From NCBI GenBank assembly GCA_963791495.1, contig CAWBST010000017.1, positions 496,001 to 560,000 on the forward strand: 64,000 bases of DNA, read 5' to 3'. Below, piece by piece: positions 41,271-51,935 of the stretch. Every line of letters begins with the position of its first letter. The stretch's first letter is position 1. The DNA is from JAMXLO01 sp963791495 (GTDB lineage Bacteria > Pseudomonadota > Alphaproteobacteria > Acetobacterales > Acetobacteraceae). Below the pieces are notes generated by a model, which was given only the letters and a program-made list of their open reading frames with translations, was not told where the DNA came from and did no database searches. Both the position numbers and the translations under genes were made by a program.

Positions 41271-42533
41271 ATGACGGATGCCCCACGCCAGACGCCGACC
41301 CCGGACAGCACGCACGACGAGACCGCCGGCACCTCGCGCTGGCAGGTAACGCTATGGGCCATGGTGGGCATCCAGTTCATCATGACGATGTCGTTCAGTT
41401 TCCTCAGTCCGATCATGCCGCTGTTCCTGCCGGAACTCGGCGTCCATACCGAGGCCGGCATCGACCTCTGGTCCGGCATCCTGAACGGCTCCACCTCCTT
41501 TGTTGCCGCGTTCACCTCGCCGCTGTGGGGACGGCTCGCCGACCGCTACGGGCGCAAGCCGATGCTGATCCGTTCCAGTTGCGCGATCGCCGTGTTCACC
41601 GCGTTCATGGGGCTGTCGCAGACCGTGTGGCAGTTCTTCGCCGCCCGCGCGCTGATGGGCGTGTTCGCCGGCTTCTCCTCAACCGCGATGGCCCTGGTGG
41701 CGAGCCAGGTGCCCGAGCAGAGGCTGGGTTACGCGCTCGGCTGGCTCAGCTCCGGGCAACTGGTCGGTTCGCTGGTCGGACCGGTGATCGGCGGTATCCT
41801 CGCCGACATCACCCACAGCTATCGGATTCCCTTCTACTGCACCTCCGCCGTCACATTCGCCGCGGTGTTCCTGGTCTGGCGCGGCGTGCACGAGCGCTTC
41901 GTGCGCCCCGGCGCGCATCGCCGGCGCTCCGGCATCCGAGGCCTGGCGCTGATGATCGGAGCGGCCGGCATACTGCCGCTGTTCTTCGTACTGTTCATGG
42001 CGCAGTTCGGCACACGCGCGGTGCAGCCATTGGTCACGGTGTTCGTGCAGGAACTGCTCGGCCCACGACCCGACCTCGCGACCTTGGGCGGCCTGGCGTT
42101 CTCGGTTACCGGGCTCGCGGGCATGGTGGCGGTGCCGCTGTTGGGCAAGCACAGCGACGAGATCGGCTATCGCCGCGTACTGCTGATCTGCCTGGTCGGC
42201 GCGACACTGACCAGCCTTCCGCAGGCGTTCGTGGGCAGCTACTGGGTCTTCGTCGTCGAGCGGTTCGGCGTCGGGCTGTTCATCGGCGCCATCGTGCCGA
42301 CAGCGAATGCGCTGATCGGCCGCATGGTGGACCGCGCCAACCGCGGCACGGTGTATGGCATGACCGCCTCGGCGACATTCCTCGGCAATTCGCTGGGCCC
42401 GCTGACCGGCGGCGCGATCGCCGCCTCGTTCGGCCTGCGCTGGGTGTTCCTGATCACCGCGGCCCTGCTGCTGGCGAACCTGATCTGGGTCTATTTGACC
42501 GTGCCGGAACTGAAAGATCGGAACGCGCACTGA
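41271..42533 (+). CDS. MFS transporter (multidrug efflux type)
   Basis: A 420-residue inner-membrane protein with 12 predicted helices starting at about residue 25. Motif A is LWGRLADRYGRKPML in the loop after helix 2, and its second-half counterpart is GKHSDEIGYRRVLL. The proline/glycine-rich motif GWLSSGQLVGSLVGPVIGG of helix 5 marks drug:H+ antiporters (DHA1 family). Substrate unknown. The last bases run up to a convergent gene 8 bases away. Confidence 0.88.
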   Translation: MTDAPRQTPTPDSTHDETAGTSRWQVTLWAMVGIQFIMTMSFSFLSPIMPLFLPELGVHTEAGIDLWSGILNGSTSFVAAFTSPLWGRLADRYGRKPMLIRSSCAIAVFTAFMGLSQTVWQFFAARALMGVFAGFSSTAMALVASQVPEQRLGYALGWLSSGQLVGSLVGPVIGGILADITHSYRIPFYCTSAVTFAAVFLVWRGVHERFVRPGAHRRRSGIRGLALMIGAAGILPLFFVLFMAQFGTRAVQPLVTVFVQELLGPRPDLATLGGLAFSVTGLAGMVAVPLLGKHSDEIGYRRVLLICLVGATLTSLPQAFVGSYWVFVVERFGVGLFIGAIVPTANALIGRMVDRANRGTVYGMTASATFLGNSLGPLTGGAIAASFGLRWVFLITAALLLANLIWVYLTVPELKDRNAH

Positions 42534-42541
42534 CGCGAACG

Positions 42542-43057
42542 CTATCGAGCGTTCAACTCCCCACCGACCTTGATCATCTTGAGGAGCCAAAGTCGACTGG
42601 CGCCTTCATCAAAATGCGACTTCAGCAACAATCGGCAATTGTGATCCACCAGGTGGCGAAGCGTGGAATCCAGGCTCTGTCTGGCACCGTCCACCAGTTT
42701 CGCGCGATCATCGGCGCTCACCTGGGGTATCTGAGCAAGGTGTTCCCGGACATACGCCACGCCACCGTTCTCAACCAGGGCATCGGTGAAGACGTCGATG
42801 ATCTGTTGCAGCGTTAGGATCTCACCATCATCGAGACTGCATTGACTGAGTGCGGGCAACACCGAGCCGGGCGTCAGCCCTTGCTCATACGATGGGTCCT
42901 CCTGCGGATTGGCCTCTGGCAGTTCCATCGCCAAATGCCGCAGACACTCCCAACATTGCGGGTTTATCGGATCTGCGCGGGCAGCAAGACTCGCGAGGGC
43001 CACCATCGAAGCCGCAAACCGCAGGCACAGGGTCGTTCGGGTCGGGACACGAAACAT
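42542..43057 (-). CDS. Exported cysteine-containing protein, function unknown
   Basis: A 171-residue protein with a signal peptide (LCLRFAASMVALASLAARAD, cleavage likely after ARA). The mature part has CWECLRHLAMELPE, a helix-rich centre (LTLQQIIDVFTDALVENGGV, LDSTLRHLVDHNCRLLLKSH) and four Cys that could form two disulfides. Periplasmic location inferred. No family recognised. A second small exported protein gene lies upstream on the same strand. Confidence 0.6.
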   Translation of the reverse strand: MFRVPTRTTLCLRFAASMVALASLAARADPINPQCWECLRHLAMELPEANPQEDPSYEQGLTPGSVLPALSQCSLDDGEILTLQQIIDVFTDALVENGGVAYVREHLAQIPQVSADDRAKLVDGARQSLDSTLRHLVDHNCRLLLKSHFDEGASRLWLLKMIKVGGELNAR

Positions 43058-43142
43058 GCCAGCGATCGTCGTCGAGAGATCACCAGAGGGTCAACCACAC
43101 GACACGACACCGCATCACCAATCCGGGTCGCCGTGGAGCAGT

Positions 43143-43310
43143 TCAGCGCCAGTCGTTCGGGTCGAAATTCATGTACGGCGGCGCTTCGTCGAATTGGCTC
43201 TCGACCACTTCAACGCCCGCTATCCTCGGCGTGGCGCCTGGAGGCTTTGTGAGCAGCGCGGAACCCGCCATGACGACAGCCAAAGCGGCCAGTCCGACGA
43301 GAGCTTTCAT
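43143..43310 (-). CDS. Small exported protein (55 aa)
   Basis: Begins MKALVGLAALAVVMAGSALL, a clear signal peptide or membrane anchor, followed by an acidic tail (GVEVVESQFDEAPPYMNFDP ending NDWR). A strong ribosome site, CGGAGGTCACC, precedes the ATG, which is the main evidence that it is expressed. It is 85 bases upstream of the larger exported protein gene and may share its transcript. No family recognised. Confidence 0.6.
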   Translation of the reverse strand: MKALVGLAALAVVMAGSALLTKPPGATPRIAGVEVVESQFDEAPPYMNFDPNDWR

Positions 43311-43472
43311 GGTGACCTCCGATGCTGGGTGTCAGCACCGAAAGACTCTCACACGGGTCACGCGCGCTGTATGAAGCCCTTCACACACCGAACGCCGGCG
43401 CGTAGGCGGTTCTCGCGATCCTGAGCGATCGGCGTATCCTGCCCTCTGAGCCGGCACATAGAGAGGCAAACG

Positions 43473-44868
43473 ATGGGCACACGCGCGGGCGCAATCGGAC
43501 GTGCGCTGGAATTCTTCGACAGCAACGGGTTCCGCGACCGGCTGGCCGAACTGGTGGCGATTCCCAGCACGTCGCAGGACCCCGGCCACGAGGCCGACGT
43601 GCAGCGCTACCTGGACGGCGCGATCAGGCCGTGGCTGGAGCGCATGGGCTTCGTCGTCGCTGTTCATGCCAATCCGCAACCGGGGTTCGGCCCCATCCTC
43701 ACGGCCGAGCGCCTCGAGGATCCGCAGCGTCCGACCATCCTGACCTACGGCCACGGCGATACCGTGCGCGGACTGGAGGACCAGTGGCGCGCAGGCCTCG
43801 ATCCCTGGCGGCTCACCGAGGAAGGCGATCGTTGGTATGGCCGCGGCAGTGCGGACAACAAGGGCCAGCACGCGCTGAACCTGTCGCGCACTGGAGTCGG
43901 TGCTTGCGGAGCGCGGAGGGAAACTCGGCTTCAATCTGAAGCTGGTGCTGGAGACCTGCGAGGAGCGCGGCTCCATCGGCCTGCGCGACTTCGTCGCCGC
44001 GCACAAGGACGAACTCGCCGCCGACGTGCTGATCGGCAGCGACGGCCCGCGCGTGATGCCCGACGTGCCGACCATCGCCACCGGCACCCGCGGCACCTAC
44101 CATTTCGACCTCGTCGTCGACCTGCGTCCGGGCGGCGTGCATTCCGGCCACTGGGGCGGGCTGACCACCGATCCGGCCGTCGTGTTGACCCACGCCCTCG
44201 GCACGATCATCGACCGGTCGGGGAAAATCCTCGTGCGCGATTGGCTCCCGAGGAACGGCCTGCCGGCCAGCGTGCGCTCGGTGCTGGCGGGATGCGAGGT
44301 CGGCGGCGGCGGCGAGGCCGCGTCGATCGATCCAGGCTGGGGTGAGCCGGGGCTGACGGCGGCCGAGAAGATCTACGGCTGGAACAGCTTCATCGTCCTG
44401 GCGATGACATCGGGCCGTCCGGAGAACCCGGTCAACGCGGTGGCGCCGAACGCCCGCGCGCACTGCCAGATCCGCTACACGGTGGACACCGATCCCGCGA
44501 CATTCGCGCCGGCGCTGCGCAGGCACCTCGACGCCGAGGGGTTCGCCGGCGTGCGCATCGAGAACCCCGGCATACGCATGCCGGCGAGCCGCACCGATCC
44601 GTCGCATCCCTGGGTGCGCTGGACCGTCGGTTCGATGGAGCAGACGCTCGGACGGCGCGTGCAGGTCATCCCGAACTCATCCGGCGGCCTGCCCGGCGAC
44701 GTCTTCGTCGATCACCTCGGCACGGCGCTGATCTGGGTGCCGCACAGCTACAACGGCTGCAAGCAGCACGGCCCGGACGAGCATTTCCTGATCGCCCCGG
44801 CGCGCGAGGGCATCGCAGCGTTCGCCGGCATCTGGTGGGATCTGGGAGAGCAGGCCGCACCCCAGTAG
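43473..44868 (+). pseudogene. M20-family metallopeptidase, frameshifted
   Basis: About 464 residues if joined, normal for the M20 (ArgE/DapE/carboxypeptidase) group. The first part has VAIPSTSQDPGHEADVQRYL and the zinc-binding LTYGHGDTVRG and YGRGSADNKGQHALNLS. After about 43887 one surplus C moves the frame, and the protein continues ALESVLAERGGKLGFN, VLETCEERGSIGLRDF (catalytic Glu pair), then the lid domain (TYHFDLVVDLRPGGVHSGHW) and the last metal site (VPHSYNGCKQHGPDEHFL). It hydrolyses an N-acyl amino acid or dipeptide. Confidence 0.85.
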
Positions 44869-44877
44869 GCATCGCGC

Positions 44878-47800
44878 TTACGGGCCGCGTGGCAGCCGTA
44901 TCACAAATTCGCTGTATTCGCCGACCGTGCTGTCCACCGCGATGCTGCCGCCATGCTGCTGCGTGACGATGTCGTAGGTGATCGACAGTCCGAGGCCGGT
45001 GCCCTCGCCGGTCGGCTTGGTGGTGAAGAACGGCTGGAACAGCTTGTCCCTGATGTCGGCCGGAATGCCGGTGCCGTTGTCCCGCACACGGATCTCCACC
45101 GCATCGCCGGCCGAGCGGGTGGTGACCTTCAGCGTCGGCTCGAATCCGGCAGCGCCGCCGTCACGCGCCCGCCTCGTGGTCGCGTAGAGAGCATTGCCGA
45201 ACAGGTTCAGGAATGCCCGCGTGATGTCCTGCGGGTTTAGCTCGATCGGAGCGATGCCTGCGCCGAAGTCGCGCTCCAGCGTGATGTTGAAACGTCTGAT
45301 CCTGCGCCCGGGCGCCGTGATAGGCGAGGTTCAGCGCCTCGTCGATCAGCGCGTTCAGATCGACCATGCGCCGTTCGGACGAGGACCCGCGCGAGTGTTC
45401 CAGCATCGCCTTCACGATGCCGTCGGCGCGTCTGCCGTGCTCGGTGATCTTCTCCAGGTTGCTGGTCAGCATGGCCGAGACGTCGTCGACCTCGGCGCGC
45501 TGCTGCTCGGACAACGCAGCGAAGCCTGGCGCGGCGGTCTGCTTCAGTTCGCTCAGCAGATCCACCGACAGGGCGGCGAAGTTGTTGACGAAGTTCAGCG
45601 GGTTCTTGATCTCGTGCGCTATCCCCGCTGTGAGTTGCCCGAGCGAGGCCATCTTCTCTGCCTGGATCAGGTTGGCCTGCACCGCCTTCAGGTCACGATA
45701 CGCCGCCTCCGCCGCGTCGCGCGCGCTGCGGATCTCCGCCTCGCTGCGTTTGCGCTCGGTGATGTCGGAGAAGATCAGCACGAAGCCGCCGTCCGGCACC
45801 GGATTGCGACGGATCTCGATCACCCGGCCATCCGGCCGCGTGCGCTCATAGCCATAGGGTTGGCCGGTCGTGGCGACCAGCTCATCGATCTGCTCCGCCG
45901 TCTCGACACCCGCCCCGAAGTCGCCACGCGCGGCGAGGAAGCGGAGGTGTTCCTCATAGGTGCGATGCTGTTCGAGAAGGTCGTCGGGCAGGTCGAACAT
46001 CTCGCGGAACTTGCCGTTCCACGCGACAAGCTGATGGGCTTCGTCGAACATTGCCACGCCGTCGCCCATGTTCTCGAAGGTGACGCGGAGCTCCTCCTGG
46101 CGCTGGCGGATTTCATCCAGCAGCCGCGCATTCTTCATCGCGATCACCGCCTGGGCGGCGAAATTCTTCAGCAGACCGATCTGCTTGTCGGAGAACGGAC
46201 GCACCTCCTTTCGGAAGATGACAAAGGCCCCAAACAAGGCATCATCCCCACGCAGCGCGACAAAAAGCGTCGTACGCGCTCCGTCCTGATCGATATTCGG
46301 TGACGACGGGAACGGTACCCCCAGAGCGGTGATGTCCGCGATGTGCACGATGTCAGCACCCTGAACGATCTGGTCATAGGCGACACTCTTGCTCGGTCGA
46401 AGCGGCCCGCGTTCGCGCAAGGCTTTCGCCAGGCCAGTCGACATCCCCCGCGTCGCGACGACCCGAAAAAACTCGCCATCATAGGTGGAAAGGCCGCCGA
46501 ACGAGGACTCGCAAAGCAGTATGGCCTTCTCCAATATAGTATCGAAAACCCGCTCTAGATCACCGGCCGAGGCATTGATGACCTGCAACACCTCAGCGGT
46601 CGCGGTCTGCTGTTCCAGCGCCTCGCGCTGTTCGTTGATCAGCCGCGCATTCTCCATCGCGATCACGGCCTGAGCGGCGAAGCTCTCCAGCACAGTGATC
46701 TGCTTGTCGGAGAACGGCCGCACCTCCTGCCGATAGATCGTGATGAAGCCAAGCACGGTATCGTCCTTGAGCAGCGGCACGCAGAGGGCTGTACGGATGC
46801 CGCCCAGCTCCACCATCTGTGGAGGACTACGATCGCCAGCCTTGTAGTCTTCCTCCTGCATCACGTCCACGATATGGATGGAGCGCTTCTCCTCGAGGAG
46901 ACGTGCCGGAACGGTCGTTTGCGGGCGGCCGTCGGTGACTGTTCCCCGCCATTCTACATAGGCCCTGGGAACACCGCGATGGGCTGCCAGATGAAAACGC
47001 TCCCCGTCATAAGTGTAGAGTGAGCCGAACGCGGCACCGCACAGCCGCATCGCCTTATCCAATATCGCATCGAACACCGGCGCAAGGTCGCCGGGCGACG
47101 CATTGATGACTTGCAACACCTCGGCTGTCGCGGTCTGCTGCTCCAGTGCCTCCCGCTGCTCGTTCAGCAGCCGCGCGTTCTCCATCGCGATCACTGCCTG
47201 CGCGGCGAAATTCTCCAGCAGTGCGATTTGCTTGTCGGTGAACGGGCGCACCTCGAGACGGAAACCACTGATGCAGCCAAGCAAGGCTCCATCCTTGCGC
47301 AGCGGCACGCAAAGACCAGTCCGCGCACCGCCAAGCTCGACCAGTGCGCGCGCGAAATGTTGCTCATCCGGTTGCAGTTCATCGTACTTCACATCGCAAT
47401 GTGCAAGAGTTGGCTCGTAGCGCATACGCCGGTCATCAGTCCCGGCGCATCTGCCGCGTGGGCGGATTTCGGCGCGAAGGTAGCGTAGCGTCTCGGGAAC
47501 TCCATGAATGCGCCGCCGCATGAGCATACTCGCCCATCATATGTCATCAAGGATCCCAAGGCGGCCCCGCACAGACCGCATCGCCTTTTCCAGCATGGCA
47601 TCGAACACAGGCGTCAGATTGCCGGGCGAGGCGTTGATGACCTGCAAAACCTCAGCGGTCGCGGTCTGCTGTTCCAGCGCCTCGCGCGTCTCGGTGATCA
47701 GCCGCGCGTTCTCCATCGCGATCACCGCCTGATCCGCGAAAGTCCGCACCAGTTCTATCTGCTTATCGGTGAACGGCTCGACCCTTGAGCGGGCAACTGT

Positions 47801-49355
47801 AATGACCCCTAGCACCTCATCGCCGCGAAGCAGCGGTGCCCCCAACATCGAGCGCGTCTCGCCGAGCAGCTGCGATTGCCTTGCCGTATATTCGGGATCG
47901 GTCGCCGCATCAGCAATGTGAACAACTCTCCGTTCCACTGCTACCCGCCCAGTGATCGTCCCACGACCGGGCGGCGTCGGATGCTGCGCATGGTGTTCTT
48001 TGAACTCGGTCTGAGAATCCGACGGAGGCAGACAGATGATAGCGGCCCTCTTGGAGGCGAAAGATGATGGCCTTCTCGGCCTCGCAGATACGAGCGGCCG
48101 TTTCGACCAACGTCTCGAGGACAGGTTCGACTTCCCCAGTCGACCGACTGATCGCCGCAAGCACGTCGCTGGTCGCGGTCTGGTATTCCAGCGACTCCTG
48201 AAGGTCGCTGGTGCGTTGCCGCAACTCATTCAGCAGCCGCGCATTCTCCATCGCGATCACCGCCTGGGCGGCAAAGCTCTGCAACAGTGCGATTTGCTTG
48301 TCGGTAAAGGGCCGCACTTCCGTTCGATAGATCGTGAAGAAACCAAGGAGCGCTCCGTCCTTGCGCATTGGTACCCACAACACCGTCCGCGCGCCGGCGC
48401 GGTCAGCCAGCATGCGGCGGACAGCAACGCCGGAGCGGAACGCGCCCTCAGTCGTGATGTCGGCCATATGGATGAACGGCTCGCCCTCGACGAGGCGTAG
48501 CAACGAGGCCCCAGGTTCGGGCTTCTGCGGCCCCATCCGCATGAGTTCCGCGCGATACTCGGGCGGGGCGCCGCAGATCGCCGCAAGCCGCCCAACCTCG
48601 CCGTCGTACGTCCAAAGATTGCCGAAGGCGGCGTCGCATAGGCGCAAGGCCTTTTCCAGCATCGCATCGAAGACCGGCGTCAGTTCGCCGGGTGAGCGAT
48701 TGATGATCTCCAGGACCTCCGCCGCCGCCGTCTGCTGTTCCAACGCCTCGCGCTGCTCGGTCAGCAGCCGCGAATTCTCAATCGCGATCACCGCCTGCGC
48801 GGCGAAGCTCTCCAGCAGAGAGATCTCGGCCTCGGTGAACGGCTTTACCTCGGTCCGCAGCGCGCTGATCCCACCGACATAAGTGCCATCCTTCCGCAGC
48901 GGTATCAGCAGAACGGTCCGCACACCCAGCTCAACGACATGGCGGAAATTGCCTGCAACCTCCGCAGGCACGGCAGCGACGTCGGCGTAGTGGATCAGGC
49001 GTTCGCCGTCGATCAGCCGCTGACTGTTGGCAGCGGTCGGTCGAAATGGCAGACCCGTGTTCGCAAAGTGATCCGGCGGATAGCCATCGGCGGCGGCGGT
49101 GCGCAGGTACACGCCGTCATACGTCTGCAGGCTGCCGATCGTGACACCGCACAAACTGTGTGCCTTCTGCAGGATCGTTTGGAACACCGGTCCGGGATCG
49201 CCGGGCGAGCGGTTGATCACCGCAAGCACCTCGGCCAGCGCGGCTTCGCGCGCCAGCGCCGCTTCGCGTTTCGTCTCGGACTCGCGCAAGGCTTCGCGCA
49301 GTTCCGACACGGTCCGTTCGAGGTCGCCAACCGGTGCATCGGCGGGGGCGATCAT
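44878..49355 (-). pseudogene. Hexa-GAF/PAS sensor histidine kinase with four frameshifts
   Basis: Read as one protein of about 1490 residues. Starting MIAPADAPVGDLERTVSELR (AGGAG upstream), it has six GAF domains, each ending with the linker FAAQAVIAMENARLLNEQ and EALEQQTATAEVLQVIN or close variants, then a PAS domain (MGDGVAMFDEAHQLVAWNGK), a HisKA domain with IAHEIKNPLNFVNNFA (phospho-His), and HATPase (VRDNGTGIPADIRDKLFQPF, TGLGLSITYDIV). No receiver domain or membrane helix. Frame breaks are at about 48010, 47573, 47529 and 45292; two fall within 50 bases. All domains are otherwise whole. Cytoplasmic sensing is inferred. Confidence 0.8.
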
Positions 49356-49602
49356 GACGGCTCTCCTGTGTCTGCAAGCATCCGCCGCGGCAGCAGGTGC
49401 CCGTCCACGAATTCGCTCCACGCCCGGACGTCAGGCTCCCTGACCATAGTTTCCCCCGGCCGGCCACAACCAGCGTATCGGTGGCCAGCGGTGCACGATG
49501 CTAAGCCCCGCCACGGCTCCGATCCACCTCGCAGTGACCGGCGTGCGGACTTCGTCTTAGGTATTATTTCCTTGACGACAAACCCTCCCTTGTGTTCTTG
49601 TT

Positions 49603-50307
49603 ATGTTCATGTCTGCCGCGTCCCAAGCCTCCGCCTCGACCACAGCTCCCGATGCGCACCGGGCCGACGGTGACGTCCCCGGTGCGATCGGCCGCGTCCT
49701 CAGCCTCGTCCGCAAACTGATCGACTACGGCAGGCAACTCGCCGACACGGTTCAGCAGCGCGCCGCCGCTCCAGGCTTCGTTCAGTTCGCCAGACCCTTC
49801 GGCACCGCCGATCTCGGCGTCATCCTCGCCCGCATCACCTGTGGCCTGCGTCGCGCCGCGACGTTGGAGGCCAGGCTGTGCCGGCATGCCGCTCGCGGCA
49901 AGGACCTCAAGCCTGCGCCCATCCGCCTGCCCGCCGCACGCGCGCCGCGCCCCGCACGGCCGGTCGCGCCGCCCGAGTCCCAGCCAGCCAATCCCACCAG
50001 CGGCCCGCCTCTCGCGCGCCTGCCCACCGAGGAGCAAATCGCCGCCGAAGTGCGCCGCCGCCCCATCGGCGCCGTCATTGTCGATATCTGCTGCGATCTC
50101 GGCATTGCGCCCGGCCATCTCGACCGGGCGTTCTGGGACGAAATCAACCACGCCATCAGGATGTATGGCGGCAGTCTCGCCCGGTTCCTCAACCGCCTGC
50201 ACGAGCGGCTGGACGTCTTCTTCTCCGCTGACCGCTCCGACCGTGCGGAGCCCGGATGGCCCGCGGCACCGCCGCGATTGCCAGCACCCGCCACCGGTCC
50301 ACCCTGA
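49603..50307 (+). CDS. Hypothetical protein, Ala/Pro/Arg-rich
   Basis: A 234-residue protein I cannot assign. The N-terminal part is helical (GAIGRVLSLVRKLIDYGRQL, DLGVILARITCGLRRAATL), then a proline-rich linker (about 105-140), then a second ordered region EEQIAAEVRRRPIGAVIVDI with CCDLGIAPGHLDRAFWDEIN and a Pro tail. The look is that of a conserved hypothetical widespread in soil alphaproteobacteria. No signal peptide. It faces away from the histidine kinase and converges on the DsbA-like gene. Confidence 0.55.
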   Translation: MFMSAASQASASTTAPDAHRADGDVPGAIGRVLSLVRKLIDYGRQLADTVQQRAAAPGFVQFARPFGTADLGVILARITCGLRRAATLEARLCRHAARGKDLKPAPIRLPAARAPRPARPVAPPESQPANPTSGPPLARLPTEEQIAAEVRRRPIGAVIVDICCDLGIAPGHLDRAFWDEINHAIRMYGGSLARFLNRLHERLDVFFSADRSDRAEPGWPAAPPRLPAPATGPP

Positions 50308-50347
50308 CGCCGACCCACCGATCGCCAGGTTCCCGCTTGCGCAGCTG

Positions 50348-50962
50348 CTACTGCTTGCGCCGCCGCAGCACCGCCTCACGGATCAGCGGCATACGGTCGT
50401 TGCCGAAATACATGTCATCGCCGCCGACGAACATGGTGGGCGAGCCAAAGCCGCCGCGGTCGATCAGCTCCTGCGTGATGGCGCGCAACCTGTCCTTGAT
50501 CGCCTGCTGCTCGATGCCGGCGAGGAATTTCTCCTCGTCGACGCCGACCTTGGCGCAGATCTCCCGCAGTACCGTCGGCTGCGAGATGTCCTTGTCGTCG
50601 CCCCAATAGGCCTCGAACGTCGCCAGCGCGAACGGCACCAGCTTGCCCTCAGGCTCAAGCAGGATGCAGCCGCGCATGGCGCGGACGCTGTTCACCGGGA
50701 ACACGGTCGGCCGGTAGTGCATGCGGATGCCCAAATGCCGCGCCCAGTCCTGCTGGTCCTTCTTGTTGTAGGCAACCTTCGCCGCAACGGGCTTCTCCCG
50801 CGAATTGTGCACGCTTGGATTGACCGCATTGAACACACCGCCCACCAGGATCGGCCGCCAGGCGATGTCGATGCCCAGTTCCTTCTGCATTTGCAGAAGA
50901 TTGTGGAAGGCGAAGTAGGTCCACGGGCTCGAGCAGTCGAAGAAGCATTCCACGTCTGACAT
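50348..50962 (-). CDS. DsbA-like thioredoxin-fold protein (2-hydroxychromene-2-carboxylate isomerase family)
   Basis: A 204-residue kappa-class GST/HCCA-isomerase relative. ECFFDCSSPWTYFAFHNLLQ carries the Ser of the S-P active site, followed by IAWRPILVGGVFNAV, the helical insertion, and GGFGSPTMFVGGDDMYFGND, the cis-Pro loop. These enzymes use glutathione to isomerise aromatic breakdown products. ATG 50962 is used; the frame above it is untranslated leader. It follows the YfcG-type GST gene on the same strand, 64 bases downstream. Confidence 0.85.
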   Translation of the reverse strand: MSDVECFFDCSSPWTYFAFHNLLQMQKELGIDIAWRPILVGGVFNAVNPSVHNSREKPVAAKVAYNKKDQQDWARHLGIRMHYRPTVFPVNSVRAMRGCILLEPEGKLVPFALATFEAYWGDDKDISQPTVLREICAKVGVDEEKFLAGIEQQAIKDRLRAITQELIDRGGFGSPTMFVGGDDMYFGNDRMPLIREAVLRRRKQ

Positions 50963-51026
50963 CAACGCTCTCCGCGCTAACCCTCTCCGCCCCACGGGGC
51001 GGAGAGGGCAGGGTGAGGTGGGGGGT

Positions 51027-51749
51027 TTACGCCGGCACCGGCCGGGCGCGCTGGTTGTACAGCAGTTTGGCGCGCCGTGCCTGCTCCTCTGGCGAAACGG
51101 CCGACGGATCCCCAGGCAGATCCGCACCCACCGCCATGCCGCGCTGCACCCCCGGCCTGGCGCCGAGTTCCTCGAACCAGCGCTTGAAGTATTTGAACTC
51201 CTCGATGTCCTGGCCCTGCGCCTTCCAGTTCACCGTCCAGGGGTAGCTGATCATGTCGGCGATGGTGTACTCGTCGCCGGCCAGGTACTTGCTCTCGTAC
51301 AGCCGGTTGTTCAGCACGCCGAACAGCCGGTTCACCTCGTCGGTGAAGCGGGCGACCGCGTACGACTGATCACCCTTTGTGTCGCCGAGCCGCCGGAAGT
51401 GGCCGCATTCGCCGCTCTTCGGTCCCTGGTTGGCCATCTGCCAGATCAGCCACTGGGTGACCTCATATTTCGGCCGCATCGCCTGCGGGAAGAACTTCCC
51501 CTCCTTCTCGGCGATATACATCATGATCGCGCCCGACTCGAAGACGGCGACCGGCTCGCCGCCGCCGGTGGGATTGTGATCCACCAGTACCGGCATGCGG
51601 TGGTTCGGATTCATCTTCAGGAATTCCCGCGTGAACTGGTCGCCGCGGCCGATATTGCAGGGCACGATCTTGTACTGCGCGCCCAGTTCCTCCAGCAGGA
51701 TTGTCACCTTCTTGCCGTTCGGGGTCGGCCAATAGTGAACATCGTACAT
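51027..51749 (-). CDS. Glutathione S-transferase, YfcG-like
   Basis: A 240-residue nu-class GST. The N-terminus DVHYWPTPNGKKVTILLEEL carries the Thr-Pro-Asn motif of disulfide-bond oxidoreductases (YfcG/YghU), with HRMPVLVDHNPTGGGEPVAV and FESGAIMMYIAEKEG as glutathione-binding parts. The helical domain has YLAGDEYTIADMISYPW. These proteins reduce small disulfides with glutathione. First gene of a two-gene unit with the DsbA-like isomerase, which fits a shared thiol role. Confidence 0.9.
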   Translation of the reverse strand: MYDVHYWPTPNGKKVTILLEELGAQYKIVPCNIGRGDQFTREFLKMNPNHRMPVLVDHNPTGGGEPVAVFESGAIMMYIAEKEGKFFPQAMRPKYEVTQWLIWQMANQGPKSGECGHFRRLGDTKGDQSYAVARFTDEVNRLFGVLNNRLYESKYLAGDEYTIADMISYPWTVNWKAQGQDIEEFKYFKRWFEELGARPGVQRGMAVGADLPGDPSAVSPEEQARRAKLLYNQRARPVPA

Positions 51750-51935
51750 CGTTCCGCCTTTCTGTCCTTGCTCGGATCCCACTCAGAATGGATGGTGCAG
51801 CCACCATGCCACAGGCGCCGGCATTGAAAAGTCCCCCAATTCGGCGCGCCAGACCGCAAGAAATGCTTGTCCTGAGGGACAAACCGTGATTCCGTCACAA
51901 TGGAAGTCAACCTGCAACAGCGAGTCGGTGAAGCC

